A stretch of DNA of 64,000 nt from Hymenobacter mucosus (lineage in GTDB: Bacteria > Bacteroidota > Bacteroidia > Cytophagales > Hymenobacteraceae). Under the pieces are notes generated by a model. The model saw only the letters and a list, made by a program, of their open reading frames with translations, was not told the origin of the DNA and ran no database searches. Positions 48,482 to 57,367 of this stretch are shown here, in pieces (the first letter of the stretch is position 1; every line of letters begins with the position of its first letter). The stretch is taken from positions 124,001 to 188,000 of the forward strand of contig NZ_FZNS01000001.1 of NCBI RefSeq assembly GCF_900188255.1, in the 5' to 3' direction. A program made the translations under genes and the position numbers.

Positions 48482-49258
48482 CTACTGCGCCGAAGCCAAC
48501 CCGGAGTAGGGAAAGAACACCCGGCGCAGGAGGCCAAAGAGGTAATCCTGGGCGGCACCGGCCGCGAGGATGACGAGTTGGATGGCGACTACCCCATCGA
48601 GGTGGAGGTAGCGGTTTTGCTTGTAAAGCAGCAGCCCAATGCCGCCTTCCGATTGATAGAGCGTTTCCACCAGGGTAATCATCGTCCAGATGATGGCGAA
48701 GTTCTGACGGACTACCTCCAGCATGTCGTCGAGCTTGCCCAGCACCACTACCTCCCAAAAGCTGCGCCACTCGCCCAGCCCCAGGGTGCGGGCATGGTCC
48801 ATTTCCTGCTGGGTGGTTGTCAGGATTACGCTCGTCATGCCCGTGACGAGGTAGACGGTGGTGGCGAAAATCAGCACTGAGAGCTTCACTTCGTGGCCGG
48901 AACTCACCATTAGGGCCATAAAAAAGGTTAGGCCCGTGAGGGTGAGGTAGCGCATCTTGGAGGCCGCATAAGCCAAGGGGCGGAAGAAGGGTAGGGCCGT
49001 GAGGTAGGAAATGAGCAGGGCCAGCACCGTGGCAGTGCCCAAAGCTTGGAGGGCCGTGGTCATACTGGCCCACAGCTCCTGAACCAGCCCTTGGGTAGAG
49101 ACCAGGTCAGCCAAGGCCCGCAGTACGTCGCTTAACGAAGGAAATAAGCGCAGTGGATAAAACAGCCACAGCAGCAGGAGCCCGGCCCCTTGCGCCGCGG
49201 CCATCAGCGCAAATGTGGTGCGGGGTACGCGGCCATTGAGGAGGAAGAGGGATTTCAT
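48482..49258 (-). CDS. ABC transporter permease, TauC/SsuC-like
   Basis: A 258-aa inner-membrane permease with about six helices from the ATG at 49258 (MKSLFLLNGRVPRTTFALMA). The EAA-type cytoplasmic loop that contacts the ATPase is visible as ARTLGLGEWRSFWEVVVLG, and SSGHEVKLSVLIFATTVYLV and ETLYQSEGGIGLLLYKQNRY are typical of the BPD_transp_1 family. Together with the ATPase it would take up a substrate delivered by the OmpA-fused binding protein upstream. Confidence 0.92.
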   Translation of the reverse strand: MKSLFLLNGRVPRTTFALMAAAQGAGLLLLWLFYPLRLFPSLSDVLRALADLVSTQGLVQELWASMTTALQALGTATVLALLISYLTALPFFRPLAYAASKMRYLTLTGLTFFMALMVSSGHEVKLSVLIFATTVYLVTGMTSVILTTTQQEMDHARTLGLGEWRSFWEVVVLGKLDDMLEVVRQNFAIIWTMITLVETLYQSEGGIGLLLYKQNRYLHLDGVVAIQLVILAAGAAQDYLFGLLRRVFFPYSGLASAQ

Positions 49259-49386
49259 GCGGTGAAATGGTGAGGTAGTGAGCATGTAGCATACTAAGCA
49301 TGTGCCGAAGTAATCCGTGTATTTTCGGGCGTAAAACCTCCGCCCTTACTAGCCCTTATTGAAAAAACCATCTCTACTTCTCCCCT

Positions 49387-49644
49387 ATGCAAACACTGCT
49401 TTTAGATGAATCCTCGGCGCTTGGTCTCGTCAATGTGATAGTGGGGTTCATCGTTATGTTCCTTGTGACTCTGATCACACTTGCCGTAGTATTCCTTGGG
49501 AAGTGGATGGTTAGGAGAGGTCCCGCAGCGCCTGGGTCTAATCGTAGACTCCTGCTACTGGTCCTTGCTATACTGGCTTTCATTTTCTTCATACTTAGTA
49601 TGTCCACAAAGGAGATAGAGTGGGGCAGTGTTCTGGGCTTATAA
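49387..49644 (+). CDS. Small two-helix membrane protein on the opposite strand
   Basis: An 85-aa frame with two clear membrane helices (LGLVNVIVGFIVMFLVTLIT and RRLLLLVLAILAFIFFILSM) joined by a basic loop (GKWMVRRGPAAPGSNRR). It lies in the 480-bp gap between the SBP-OmpA gene and the permease, on the other strand, which is unusual inside an operon. Composition is AT-richer than its neighbours. Real coding status is plausible but unproven. Confidence 0.5.
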   Translation: MQTLLLDESSALGLVNVIVGFIVMFLVTLITLAVVFLGKWMVRRGPAAPGSNRRLLLLVLAILAFIFFILSMSTKEIEWGSVLGL

Positions 49645-49739
49645 CCTCAGAAGTAGAAAGCAACGGCAGTACAAGGTCAGGTTAGAGCCGGTCGGCCTCG
49701 GCTTCTTCACCCTGAGAGAGGAGCCAAGGGCAGGCATGG

Positions 49740-51518
49740 TTAATTTCCCAGCACAATTTCCACGCGGCGGTTTTTGGCTTTCCCTTCAGGGGTGGTGTTG
49801 GGGGCTACGGGCTCAGTAGCGCCGTGGGCATACACCTGCACGCGGCCGGTAGGAAAGGCGCTGGAGCTACGCTGCTCCAACCAGTGCTCCACGGCCAGGG
49901 CACGGTCTTCGGAGAGCTGCTGGTTACGCTGCGAGTCGCCAACATTGTCGGTGTGGCCATGCACGGCTACTTTCAGGCGGCCAGCCACCACCAAGTCGTT
50001 GAAAAGCTGCTGGAGCTGGCGCTCGGCGGCGGGCGTGAAGGAACTCTGGCCGGTGTTAAACTCGATGTTCCAAGCCCGCTTGCTCACGTTCTGGCGAATT
50101 TCATCATCGGCGGCAAACTGTTGGGTTTCGGCGGGGGCCAAGGTTTTGCCGCGGTATTTGTCCTGGAGCTTTTTCAGGGGCGTGAGGTCCAGCATCTGCG
50201 TTAGAGGCACGTAGCTGGGCAGCTCGCGGGGGTAGAGGCGGCTCTGCACGTCACCAAAGGTTTTGTACACGGCAGCGTAGATATTGGTGCCGCCGTCGTT
50301 AAGGCCGAACAAAGCTAGGTTATCGGCGAAGTTGAAGGCCTTGCTACCGCCCAGTTCCACTACCTCGCCGTTGCGGTCGGCCTCACTTACGCCCTTGTAG
50401 TAGCGCAGCCAGTAGGCGCCGGGCTTGTCCTTGTCGCCGTACACCTCGGCCGAAATATCGGCGGCGCGCTCCAGGGCTTCGGGGTGGCTTTTTACCTGGT
50501 CGCCGGCTATGGCCAAGGCAGTTATCAGGCCTTCTACCTCTTTCTGGTGGGCATCATACCAGCGTTTGGTAGTCACCATGATGTTGGGCATCTGGTTACT
50601 GTAGTCCTTAGTAGACACGATGTTGACGAGGCCGCCCTTCTGGCGGGCAATGTTCACGTCGCCGGGCGTCCAGGTGGCTACGGCGTCGGCTACTACGTCT
50701 ACTTGCACGCCAGTATTCTTGCCGTTTATCACTTTAGTGCGCTGCTCAGGCTTGCCGATGATGTACTTCTCGGCGGCCACCAGGAAGTCTGAGGAAGCTA
50801 GAAAATTCACGGCTTCAGGGTCATAGGTAGTTTCGTCGGGGTTGACTTTCAGGCCGTTGTCGGCGCACCATTTCAGGGCAATGTTCTGGTCGCCGTCGCG
50901 CAGGTAGCAGGCAATGGTTTTGCCCAGGGCTGCTTTTGGGTTGTCGAGCCACTCCTTGGGGCCCATCAACTTATCCTCGCCGAAGCTCTTACCCACCGAG
51001 TAAGGAATAATCTGGAGGCTGGTACCGGCTTTTTTCAGCTGCGTTTGCACCGCCGAGAAGGCGGGTAGCCCGTCGCCCATAATGCTCACCAGCAAACCGG
51101 GTGTGTCGGGGTTTTGCTGTAGGTCCAGGGCATTTTTCACCAAGTCGGCCTGCATTTTGGCTACGTCGTCCTGACGCACAATCTGCAGGTCTAGGCCGTT
51201 GGCGGCCAGCGTAGAACCCTGCGTGGTGCGGGGCCCGCCGTTAGCCAGCATGCCCGCCATCTGCGAGTTCCAGGCCATCACTTCCCACACTACGGGCGTG
51301 CCTTTTTCAGCATGCGTTCCGGACGGTAGCGGGGCCAGGGGCACAGCTACGTTGGCACGCGAGCCACCGGTTGCCGTGGGCAACTCAATAGAATTCAGCA
51401 GCACCGATTCGGTAGCTGCTTTTTTGAAGATCATTCCACTTGACACCACTTTGTTGATGCCGAAGTAGAGCAGTGCCACAAGTAGGGCGCCCAGTACAAT
51501 TTTACCGCGAGTTGTCAT
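49740..51518 (-). CDS. ABC solute-binding domain fused to OmpA peptidoglycan-binding domain
   Basis: A 592-aa protein. From the ATG at 51518 it begins with a membrane anchor (MTTRGKIVLGALLVALLYFG). Residues about 60-450 form a periplasmic type II binding-protein fold (VVWEVMAWNSQMAGMLANGG, LLVSIMGDGLPAFSAVQTQL, TYDPEAVNFLASSDFLVAAE, VDVVADAVATWTPGDVNIAR). Residues about 470-592 are OmpA_C: AWNIEFNTGQSSFTPAAERQ, VHGHTDNVGDSQRNQQLSED and KAKNRRVEIVLGN. A protein that binds a ligand, stays in the inner membrane and grips peptidoglycan is an unusual transporter part. The start is 62 bp downstream of the coiled-coil gene. Confidence 0.92.
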   Translation of the reverse strand: MTTRGKIVLGALLVALLYFGINKVVSSGMIFKKAATESVLLNSIELPTATGGSRANVAVPLAPLPSGTHAEKGTPVVWEVMAWNSQMAGMLANGGPRTTQGSTLAANGLDLQIVRQDDVAKMQADLVKNALDLQQNPDTPGLLVSIMGDGLPAFSAVQTQLKKAGTSLQIIPYSVGKSFGEDKLMGPKEWLDNPKAALGKTIACYLRDGDQNIALKWCADNGLKVNPDETTYDPEAVNFLASSDFLVAAEKYIIGKPEQRTKVINGKNTGVQVDVVADAVATWTPGDVNIARQKGGLVNIVSTKDYSNQMPNIMVTTKRWYDAHQKEVEGLITALAIAGDQVKSHPEALERAADISAEVYGDKDKPGAYWLRYYKGVSEADRNGEVVELGGSKAFNFADNLALFGLNDGGTNIYAAVYKTFGDVQSRLYPRELPSYVPLTQMLDLTPLKKLQDKYRGKTLAPAETQQFAADDEIRQNVSKRAWNIEFNTGQSSFTPAAERQLQQLFNDLVVAGRLKVAVHGHTDNVGDSQRNQQLSEDRALAVEHWLEQRSSSAFPTGRVQVYAHGATEPVAPNTTPEGKAKNRRVEIVLGN

Positions 51519-51580
51519 GATATATAAAAAGCAGAGAGTTGAAAGGAGAAGAGCTAGTGAAGCACAGCAGGCTCTGAGCA

Positions 51581-52579
51581 TTAGTCCAGCAGGCTGCGAT
51601 AGGCGTCGTTGGTGGCAGTGCGGGTTTGGGCCGTGGTCACGGCAGCAGATTTCTCGTCGAGCAAAGCGTTGAACTCGCCTTTCTGGTATTTTTCGAGTAG
51701 GCGCTGGCCTTTCTCGCTCATCACCCCATTCTGGATGTCCATTTCCTTCACGAATTCCTGCGAGTAGCGCATGGCCTGCTTGATTTGGCCGAGTTGCTGG
51801 GCCATGTCCTGGGCCACGCGGTCGGTGGCGAGGTCAAAAAAGTACTTCTTGTCAGGGTCGCCGCGCAGGATGTTCATGGCGGCGCGCATGCCGCTGCTGG
51901 TACGTTTCACCAGCTCGTACTCGTCTTTCAGCAGGTTTACTTTGAACTTGCTGTTGTCGATTTGCCGCAGGGCGGCTTTTAGAATCTGACGCATCACAAG
52001 GCTCACATTCTGGGTGGTAGTGAGCATGGGTTGTAGCCGCTGGTTGTATTCCTGGAGCTGGGCCGCGCGGGAGGCGTACTGCTCGGCGGCATCCGGTTCG
52101 CACTGGCGGGTAGCGGAGTCGGCCAGTTGCAGGTATTCTCGCATCTGCAGGGTATTGGCTTCCAGCTTGCGCTTCACTAGTGCGTGGGCGCCCTCCACGT
52201 GGCCTACCTCTTCTTCCATCTTGCGGGCTTCCTGCCCGGTAGAGCGGATGTAGTCCTCCATGATGCCGATGGGGTTGGTGTTGACGAAGATGCCCGCGGC
52301 CGTGCGGAAGATGCGCTGCCCAGCGTACCACAAGCCCGCCTTGATGCGTGGGTTGGTTAGGAGCAGAAAGGCCCCGAACAGCACGCCTAGCCCAATTCCT
52401 AGCTTCACGGTGTCAAACACCATATCTACCAAGAATGGCACGATGGTACCCCAACTGTACACGCCGGCGGCGGCTAGGCCACCCAGAAATACCCAGCCGG
52501 CTACCTTTTCGGGCTGCTGCCACTTGGGCAACGTGCTTGGTAAGGCAGGTTGTAATTCGGAAGAAAATGATGTGTTCAT
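51581..52579 (-). CDS. Membrane protein with long coiled coil, unknown function
   Basis: A 332-aa protein with two N-terminal membrane helices (WVFLGGLAAAGVYSWGTIVP, TVKLGIGLGVLFGAFLLLTN), then about 230 residues of helix with coiled-coil character (EDYIRSTGQEARKMEEEVGH, EQYASRAAQLQEYNQRLQPM, NLLKDEYELVKRTSSGMRAA), somewhat like PspA or a toxic-anion-resistance partner. No catalytic motif. Middle gene of the ABC/OmpA cluster; stop 62 bp before the SBP-OmpA start. Confidence 0.85.
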   Translation of the reverse strand: MNTSFSSELQPALPSTLPKWQQPEKVAGWVFLGGLAAAGVYSWGTIVPFLVDMVFDTVKLGIGLGVLFGAFLLLTNPRIKAGLWYAGQRIFRTAAGIFVNTNPIGIMEDYIRSTGQEARKMEEEVGHVEGAHALVKRKLEANTLQMREYLQLADSATRQCEPDAAEQYASRAAQLQEYNQRLQPMLTTTQNVSLVMRQILKAALRQIDNSKFKVNLLKDEYELVKRTSSGMRAAMNILRGDPDKKYFFDLATDRVAQDMAQQLGQIKQAMRYSQEFVKEMDIQNGVMSEKGQRLLEKYQKGEFNALLDEKSAAVTTAQTRTATNDAYRSLLD

Positions 52580-52638
52580 GATGCAGCAGAAGTCAGGAGT
52601 GAGGAAAAATGTCGGTTCATAGGCACGGTGTTCCGCCG

Positions 52639-53328
52639 CTACTTCAGCAGAAAAGACTGGGTAGCGTGGCGGTGCGCCTGCAAGTCGGCGGCGGCAGTGG
52701 CGTGCGCCAGCTCGTAGGAAGCCAGAGCCATAGCGGCTTTGTGCTGCTGCTCCTGCAGGTGCTGGCGGGTAGTCAGGAGCTGCTGCTGCTTTTCTTCCAG
52801 CTGGCGGGTGAGTTCCATGAGGGCTACTTGCACCTCCTGTTCTTGCTGCTGCAAGCGCACAATGGGGCTGGGCGGCACATTTGGAATGCGGATTTCGCCC
52901 AGCTTCTCGCGGTGCCGTTCCAAAATCTGGTTGCGGTCCGCAGTGAGCTTCACTTCAAACTGCTCGGCCGATTGCAGCAGGGTAGCCAGGTCCAGGCTTG
53001 TCACAGCCGCGAAGGCGTTGAAGGCCGTTTGGTAGAGAATTGGACCCGACAGACCGCTGGCTTGTAGGCTCTTCACCAGTTTGGTGTAGGCCACGAAGTC
53101 CTTGCCGTCGCCAGTCAGCAGGCTCTGGATGTGGTCGAGGTGGCGCTGCTCAGGTTGAGTAGGCTGGGTAGCTGATACGGGCGGAGCTACCGTGCTAGCA
53201 AGAGTAGGCGCTAGCACCTGGCCAGGCAGTGGCCGAACAAGGGGCGCCCCTATTGACGGGCCAGTAGGCGAGGTTTCCTCAATGAAGAAATCTTTCGCCG
53301 CTTTGGTGATATGGTCGAAGAAAGGCAT
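52639..53328 (-). CDS. Soluble coiled-coil protein, first gene of the cluster
   Basis: A 229-aa protein from the ATG at 53328 (MPFFDHITKAAKDFFIEETS). A proline/valine-rich linker (about residues 20-60) leads to helical segments; the strongest coiled coil is LQQQEQEVQVALMELTRQLE followed by EKQQQLLTTRQ, typical of heptad Gln/Glu/Leu. No membrane segment or signal. It precedes the membrane coiled-coil gene by 59 bp and is likely its cytoplasmic partner. I do not recognise the family. Confidence 0.8.
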   Translation of the reverse strand: MPFFDHITKAAKDFFIEETSPTGPSIGAPLVRPLPGQVLAPTLASTVAPPVSATQPTQPEQRHLDHIQSLLTGDGKDFVAYTKLVKSLQASGLSGPILYQTAFNAFAAVTSLDLATLLQSAEQFEVKLTADRNQILERHREKLGEIRIPNVPPSPIVRLQQQEQEVQVALMELTRQLEEKQQQLLTTRQHLQEQQHKAAMALASYELAHATAAADLQAHRHATQSFLLK

Positions 53329-53572
53329 GTGGCAACTGGTGCTTGGTAGATGGCGGTGTATTGCCAATACCAGTGCCGCTGCGGAATCCTAGTCAATCTT
53401 ATAGTTGTAAGTTGTTGATATATAAAATATTAAAAATAAAAACTGATCAACCGCACCAATAAAGCTTGGGCGCAGCCCTATCGTTTTGGTAGGGTAGGTA
53501 TATCAGAATAGCAGGGCTGCGATAAGCAGAATACGCATAGTCCGTATTCGATATCTTATCTTGCAGCTGCTT

Positions 53573-53986
53573 ATGGCACTTTCCTCTTCTCCGTACTTTT
53601 TTGAAAACCCTGCTGGTCGTATCCGCATTGACCCGGCTGGGTTCGTGCGCGCCGACTGGAATAAGGAGGGGTGGGACATTGCTAGTTTGCAGGCTCTTTT
53701 TCAGCACATGCACTTGGCCATGCAGCACACGGGTTGGGGCAAGATGCTGGTAAACCAGTCGGTGATGCGCGCGTTTTCGCCGGCGGAGCAGCAGTGGATT
53801 AGCCAAACGTGGCTGCCAAGTGCTGTGCAGCAGGCAGGCTACCGCTACGGAGCCGTAGTAGTGTCCAGCAATGTGTTTACGCGGTTGGCAACGGCCTACA
53901 TCACCACTTCCGTGCAGGGCCTGCCACTGGTGTATTCTTCCTTCTCTGACGAGGGTAGCGCCGTAACTTGGCTTCTAGGTCAGTAG
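53573..53986 (+). CDS. STAS-like protein, paralogue 1 of 3
   Basis: A 137-aa soluble protein from the ATG at 53573 (MALSSSPYFFENPAGRIRID). The pattern HTGWGKMLVNQSVMRAFSPA, QQWISQTWLPSAVQQ, NVFTRLAT and YSSFSDEGSAVTWLLGQ recurs in two other proteins of this window (56289-56708 and 58843-59295). The fold looks like a SpoIIAA/STAS domain, with the phospho-loop degenerated, which would act by protein contact. The end overlaps by 12 bp the end of the convergent TPR kinase gene. TATCTTG lies 10 bp before the ATG but is too close to act as a normal -7 box. Confidence 0.8.
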   Translation: MALSSSPYFFENPAGRIRIDPAGFVRADWNKEGWDIASLQALFQHMHLAMQHTGWGKMLVNQSVMRAFSPAEQQWISQTWLPSAVQQAGYRYGAVVVSSNVFTRLATAYITTSVQGLPLVYSSFSDEGSAVTWLLGQ

Positions 53987-56071
53987 TGTGCTCTCCAGGC
54001 CCTTGGGAGTAGTGGCGGGTAGGGGAAGCGTAATACAGAACTCGGTGAACTCGCCCTCTCTGCTTTGCACGCTCAGCGTCCCGCCGAGCCCTTTGGTGAT
54101 GACATCGTAGCTCAAGGAGAGTCCCAAGCTTGATTCTCCAACGTGGCCGCCCACCGGAAAGCGCTGAAACAAGGAGGCGCAGGCCTCTTCCGAAAGGCCC
54201 AGGCCATTGTCGCGCACCCTAATTTCCACGCCCACGGCCGTACGTTTTGTAGTTAGGGCCACTTGGGGTACGTACTCTTCGTCTGCCTCGGCGCGGCGGT
54301 GCTGCACAGCCTGGAGGGCAGCGGTAAATATGCCGACCAACGCGCGCCCCAGGTTTTGGCGTACTAGTTCTACCCGGCCCACTGCGGGGTCTAGGCTTGG
54401 TAGGAGAGCCGCGTGGAAATGCCGATGCCGGGCGCGCAGATCGTGATACGTAAAACGTAAGTACTCTTCTGCCAGGCGGTTGAGGTCCGTATTCTGGCGG
54501 CTGCCGTCGCCCTGAGAGTATTCCAGCATGCCCCGCACAATGGACTCGGCCCGCTGGGTGTGTTGTAAAATCTTCGCTTGATTTTGGCCGAGGTTGCGTA
54601 GCATCTCGTCTACCACCTCATGGTCGTAGGGGGCGAGTTGGGCTTTGGCAAGCTCTGCACGCACCTCTTCACACAACTCCATACTGACTGCGGCAATTTT
54701 GCGGGCATGGCTCACTGGCTGTTGAATCTCCCGGGCCACACCGGCCATAAGTTCGCCCAGCGAGGCCATACGCTCCCGCAGCACTAGCTGGCCCTGCGTA
54801 ATTTTAAGCTCCTGTAGGGTTCGCGCGAGGCTGTCGCGCTGAGCAGTCAGCTCTGTTGCCTGGGAGGTGACTTGGTTGTTGAGCGTTCGTAGGCGAGTAT
54901 TGGCGCGTTGCTGCTGCCGGTTGCTGTGTCCTAGCAGAATAGATATCAGTAGCAACACCCCAATGCCGGCTATCAAGGTAGCGGTACGCACTTGTGCCAC
55001 AAACTCCTGCTGCTCATTCTCTAGCTGGCGCAAGCGTTGCTGCTCGGCAAAGCCTATGGCATCAAGCTGCTTAATACGTTGCGGGTTGTAGAGGCTGTCT
55101 TGGGCCGTGCGCAGGATGCGCAGGTACTTTAGCGTGCTATCGGGCCGTTGTTGCGCCTCGTATGCTTCGGTAAGGAGGGCACTGGTACGCACTATCCCCG
55201 CCACAAAGGGCAAGGCCTGACCCATGCGGAGCGCTTTACGGGCATAAAATATACTAGAGTCCGTCTGGTGGCTGCTTTTATACAGTTCGGCCAGGTACTG
55301 GTAGGCCCGGCTGGCGCTGCGCAAGTCGTTTTCGGGGATGGCGCGCTGATAGCTTAGCCGGTAATGAGTGGCTGCTACTTCGGGCTTTTGCAAAGAAGCT
55401 TGCAATAGGCCTATTTCCCGTAGCACATAGGGCGCGGGGTTGCCCCAGCAACTCTGGTGCACGGAACGCGAATGAATAGTGAAGTGCCAGGCACGCTGTA
55501 AAAAATACGCGGCCGAATCGAATTGTCCTAAGCCCTGGTAACTAGCTCCAATGTTAGTAAGTACGCTGATAATCTGAGAAGTATCACGTACGCCGCCTTC
55601 CTGGTAAAGCCGCTGGGCCCGGAAGTAGTAGCTTAGGGAGGGGCGGTAGTCCTCTAAGGCGTAATAGAGTAACCCGGTTTGGTTGAGCGTGCGGGCCGTG
55701 CCTTCTACGTCGTGGCTTTCCTCATTGAGGTGCAAGGCCTGCAAGTCTACCCGTAGTGCTTGGGGCAGGTTGCCCCGTTCCCCCAGCAGAATTCCAATGC
55801 GGGAAAGGCAGCGGCCTTCTCCTTTGCGGTATCCTATTTTGCGAGCGAGGCTAAGCCCCTTCCGCGCATAGTATCGAACGGAATCGAAGCGAGAGTACCG
55901 GTAGCTAGCACTGAGGTCGGCCAGCAGTAACACCCGCGTCGTATCGGAGGAGGCGCGGGCCAAGGCCTGCCGTAACTGCCGTGACTGTGGACTTTGGGCC
56001 CGTACCGGCCCATAGCACCCTAGAAACAGCCCAAATACCAACAATAGCCTACCCAACGCATGTCGAATCAT
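53975..56071 (-). CDS. TPR sensor kinase lacking the phospho-acceptor histidine
   Basis: A 698-aa membrane protein from the ATG at 56071 with a signal peptide (MIRHALGRLLLVFGLFLGCY). TPR-type helical repeats fill the periplasmic part (about residues 35-300, e.g. TARTLNQTGLLYYALEDYRP), then a membrane helix (VRTATLIAGIGVLLLISILL) and a coiled coil. The kinase core has the family text ASLGELMAGVAREIQQPVSH, where the normal AHEIQNP carries Arg instead of His. The N box reads LGRALVGIFTAALQAV without the usual Asn-Asn. G1 (VRDNGLGLSEEA) and the late SSLGLSLSYDVITKGLGGTL remain. It is likely a pseudokinase that works by binding. Overlaps a STAS-like gene end by 12 bp. Confidence 0.93.
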   Translation of the reverse strand: MIRHALGRLLLVFGLFLGCYGPVRAQSPQSRQLRQALARASSDTTRVLLLADLSASYRYSRFDSVRYYARKGLSLARKIGYRKGEGRCLSRIGILLGERGNLPQALRVDLQALHLNEESHDVEGTARTLNQTGLLYYALEDYRPSLSYYFRAQRLYQEGGVRDTSQIISVLTNIGASYQGLGQFDSAAYFLQRAWHFTIHSRSVHQSCWGNPAPYVLREIGLLQASLQKPEVAATHYRLSYQRAIPENDLRSASRAYQYLAELYKSSHQTDSSIFYARKALRMGQALPFVAGIVRTSALLTEAYEAQQRPDSTLKYLRILRTAQDSLYNPQRIKQLDAIGFAEQQRLRQLENEQQEFVAQVRTATLIAGIGVLLLISILLGHSNRQQQRANTRLRTLNNQVTSQATELTAQRDSLARTLQELKITQGQLVLRERMASLGELMAGVAREIQQPVSHARKIAAVSMELCEEVRAELAKAQLAPYDHEVVDEMLRNLGQNQAKILQHTQRAESIVRGMLEYSQGDGSRQNTDLNRLAEEYLRFTYHDLRARHRHFHAALLPSLDPAVGRVELVRQNLGRALVGIFTAALQAVQHRRAEADEEYVPQVALTTKRTAVGVEIRVRDNGLGLSEEACASLFQRFPVGGHVGESSLGLSLSYDVITKGLGGTLSVQSREGEFTEFCITLPLPATTPKGLESTLLT

Positions 56072-56288
56072 GCGGAAAGTTACACAACCGTCTGACATGG
56101 AAAACGGTTGATGTCGACGCACAAGATGAATTTTACTGTTGAGCTTATCGGAGTAGTACTCCCCTTCCTCTGCTACTAACTAGGTAAAGGGGTAGGTTTA
56201 TAAGTCAAATAGCTGAATTATAGGAAAATAGGTAGGTATAATTCGAAATAGATAATTAGCACTTGGCGGCTCCAGCACAACTGCCTAC

Positions 56289-56708
56289 TTATTGGTTTTG
56301 TCTAAGCCAAGTAGTTGCTTCGGTTTCATCATTGAAAATATGATATATCAAAGCGCCTTCCCGAGCATCGTGCATGATAAGATTCATGGACAGGCGCGCA
56401 AATACGTCTTCTGGTAGCAACAAGGCAGCTACCATTTCTTGCTGGTTCGCTTGGCTTACGGCTAGCCAATGACTGCTTAGCCATTGACGTTCCTCTTCCG
56501 TGAAAGGAGCTGATGCACGATGATCAGCCAACATTTTGTACCAGTTCCGTCGGCGCAACAAACGGCCCAGATGGAGCAAAAACGATTGAAAATCAGTCGC
56601 TGCCCGTTTGCCGGCATGGTAGCGAATTACTGCGTACCCATCTGGGTGCTCAAGTAAGCGACCAATGGTATTTTCAAAATATACCAGCAAACCAGAAGAG
56701 AGGGGCAT
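56289..56708 (-). CDS. STAS-like protein, paralogue 2 of 3
   Basis: A 139-aa protein (MPLSSGLLVYFENTIGRLLE). It shares the block RNWYKMLADHRASAPFTEEE, RQWLSSHWL, PEDVFARLSMNLIMHD and YHIFNDETEATTWLRQNQ with the copies at 53.6 and 59 kb. The conserved Lys-Leu followed by Asp-His/Gln is the most constant point. It lies just upstream of the pseudokinase gene on the same strand, 217 bp apart, so they may form a functional pair. No signal or membrane segment. Confidence 0.8.
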   Translation of the reverse strand: MPLSSGLLVYFENTIGRLLEHPDGYAVIRYHAGKRAATDFQSFLLHLGRLLRRRNWYKMLADHRASAPFTEEERQWLSSHWLAVSQANQQEMVAALLLPEDVFARLSMNLIMHDAREGALIYHIFNDETEATTWLRQNQ

Positions 56709-56721
56709 AGTGAGGAGAAGA

Positions 56722-56770
56722 AGCCATCAGTAGCGGAAAAGCCACAGCGGCAACAAAGCTACTGATGGCT
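56722..56770. repeat. Perfect 12-bp inverted repeat upstream of STAS-like paralogue 2
   Basis: AGCCATCAGTAG (56722-56733) and CTACTGATGGCT (56759-56770), 25-nt spacer. Could be an operator or RNA hairpin in the 5' region of the minus-strand gene. Confidence 0.5.
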
Positions 56771-56998
56771 ATGACCACTACAAGCTGAACCATTAGCCAA
56801 ACTACGGTATTGATTCGGCATACAAGCAGAAACAGGAGCGCCAAGCTCTGAAGGTACTTCAACTCAACCTTGCGCTTATAGTGTTAAAGCAAGCTGTAGG
56901 AGCCTTAAACCGGTATCTACTCCGCAGGTGTACTTCTACCTTGAGTCTATCCGCAAGCAAACGTGTCTGCCGACTACCTAGCTAACTAGTTGCTTGAC

Positions 56999-57184
56999 TC
57001 ACGCTGCCATACTAAGTTCTGGCTGAGCGCATGTCTCGGCCGGAATGGTTGGTAGTACTGGAGCGGGATTCGATACGAGTGGCACAGTACCAGGGGCAAT
57101 AGGTACAGCAGCGCCAGTAAGTAACAACATGGCCAGCATAGCTAGCATCGGTTGCTGGGAGGGGAGGGACGCGAGGGGATTCAT
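56999..57184 (-). CDS. Possible small exported protein, unknown
   Basis: A 61-codon frame from the ATG at 57184: MNPLASLPSQQPMLAMLAML, then LLTGAAVPIAPG and a Pro/Val-rich tail. The hydrophobic run could be a signal or single helix. A longer start at 57277 is possible. Only weak support; composition is the main argument. The surrounding 56771-57367 stretch is otherwise without recognised genes. Confidence 0.3.
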   Translation of the reverse strand: MNPLASLPSQQPMLAMLAMLLLTGAAVPIAPGTVPLVSNPAPVLPTIPAETCAQPELSMAA

Positions 57185-57367
57185 TACGGGGGCAGCAAAT
57201 AACAAGTACGAAAGTACTGCCTGTACTACATCAGTCACAAGGAATAAGGCGGCGGTATTGTGACTAGGATAATACACATATCTGACTAGATTAACCTATG
57301 CCAAGGGCCTATTCTGCATATTAAGGGTACTTTTGGCGTGCGAGAATATTCCCTGAATGTGACATGA

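Noticed and set aside
48404..48880. 158-codon plus-strand frame opposite the ABC permease
   Set aside because: Lies antisense to a well-supported permease; no motif or signal.
56674..56862. 62-codon hydrophobic minus frame
   Set aside because: Overlaps the start of STAS-like paralogue 2 and contains the 12-bp inverted repeat; hydrophobic but not otherwise supported.
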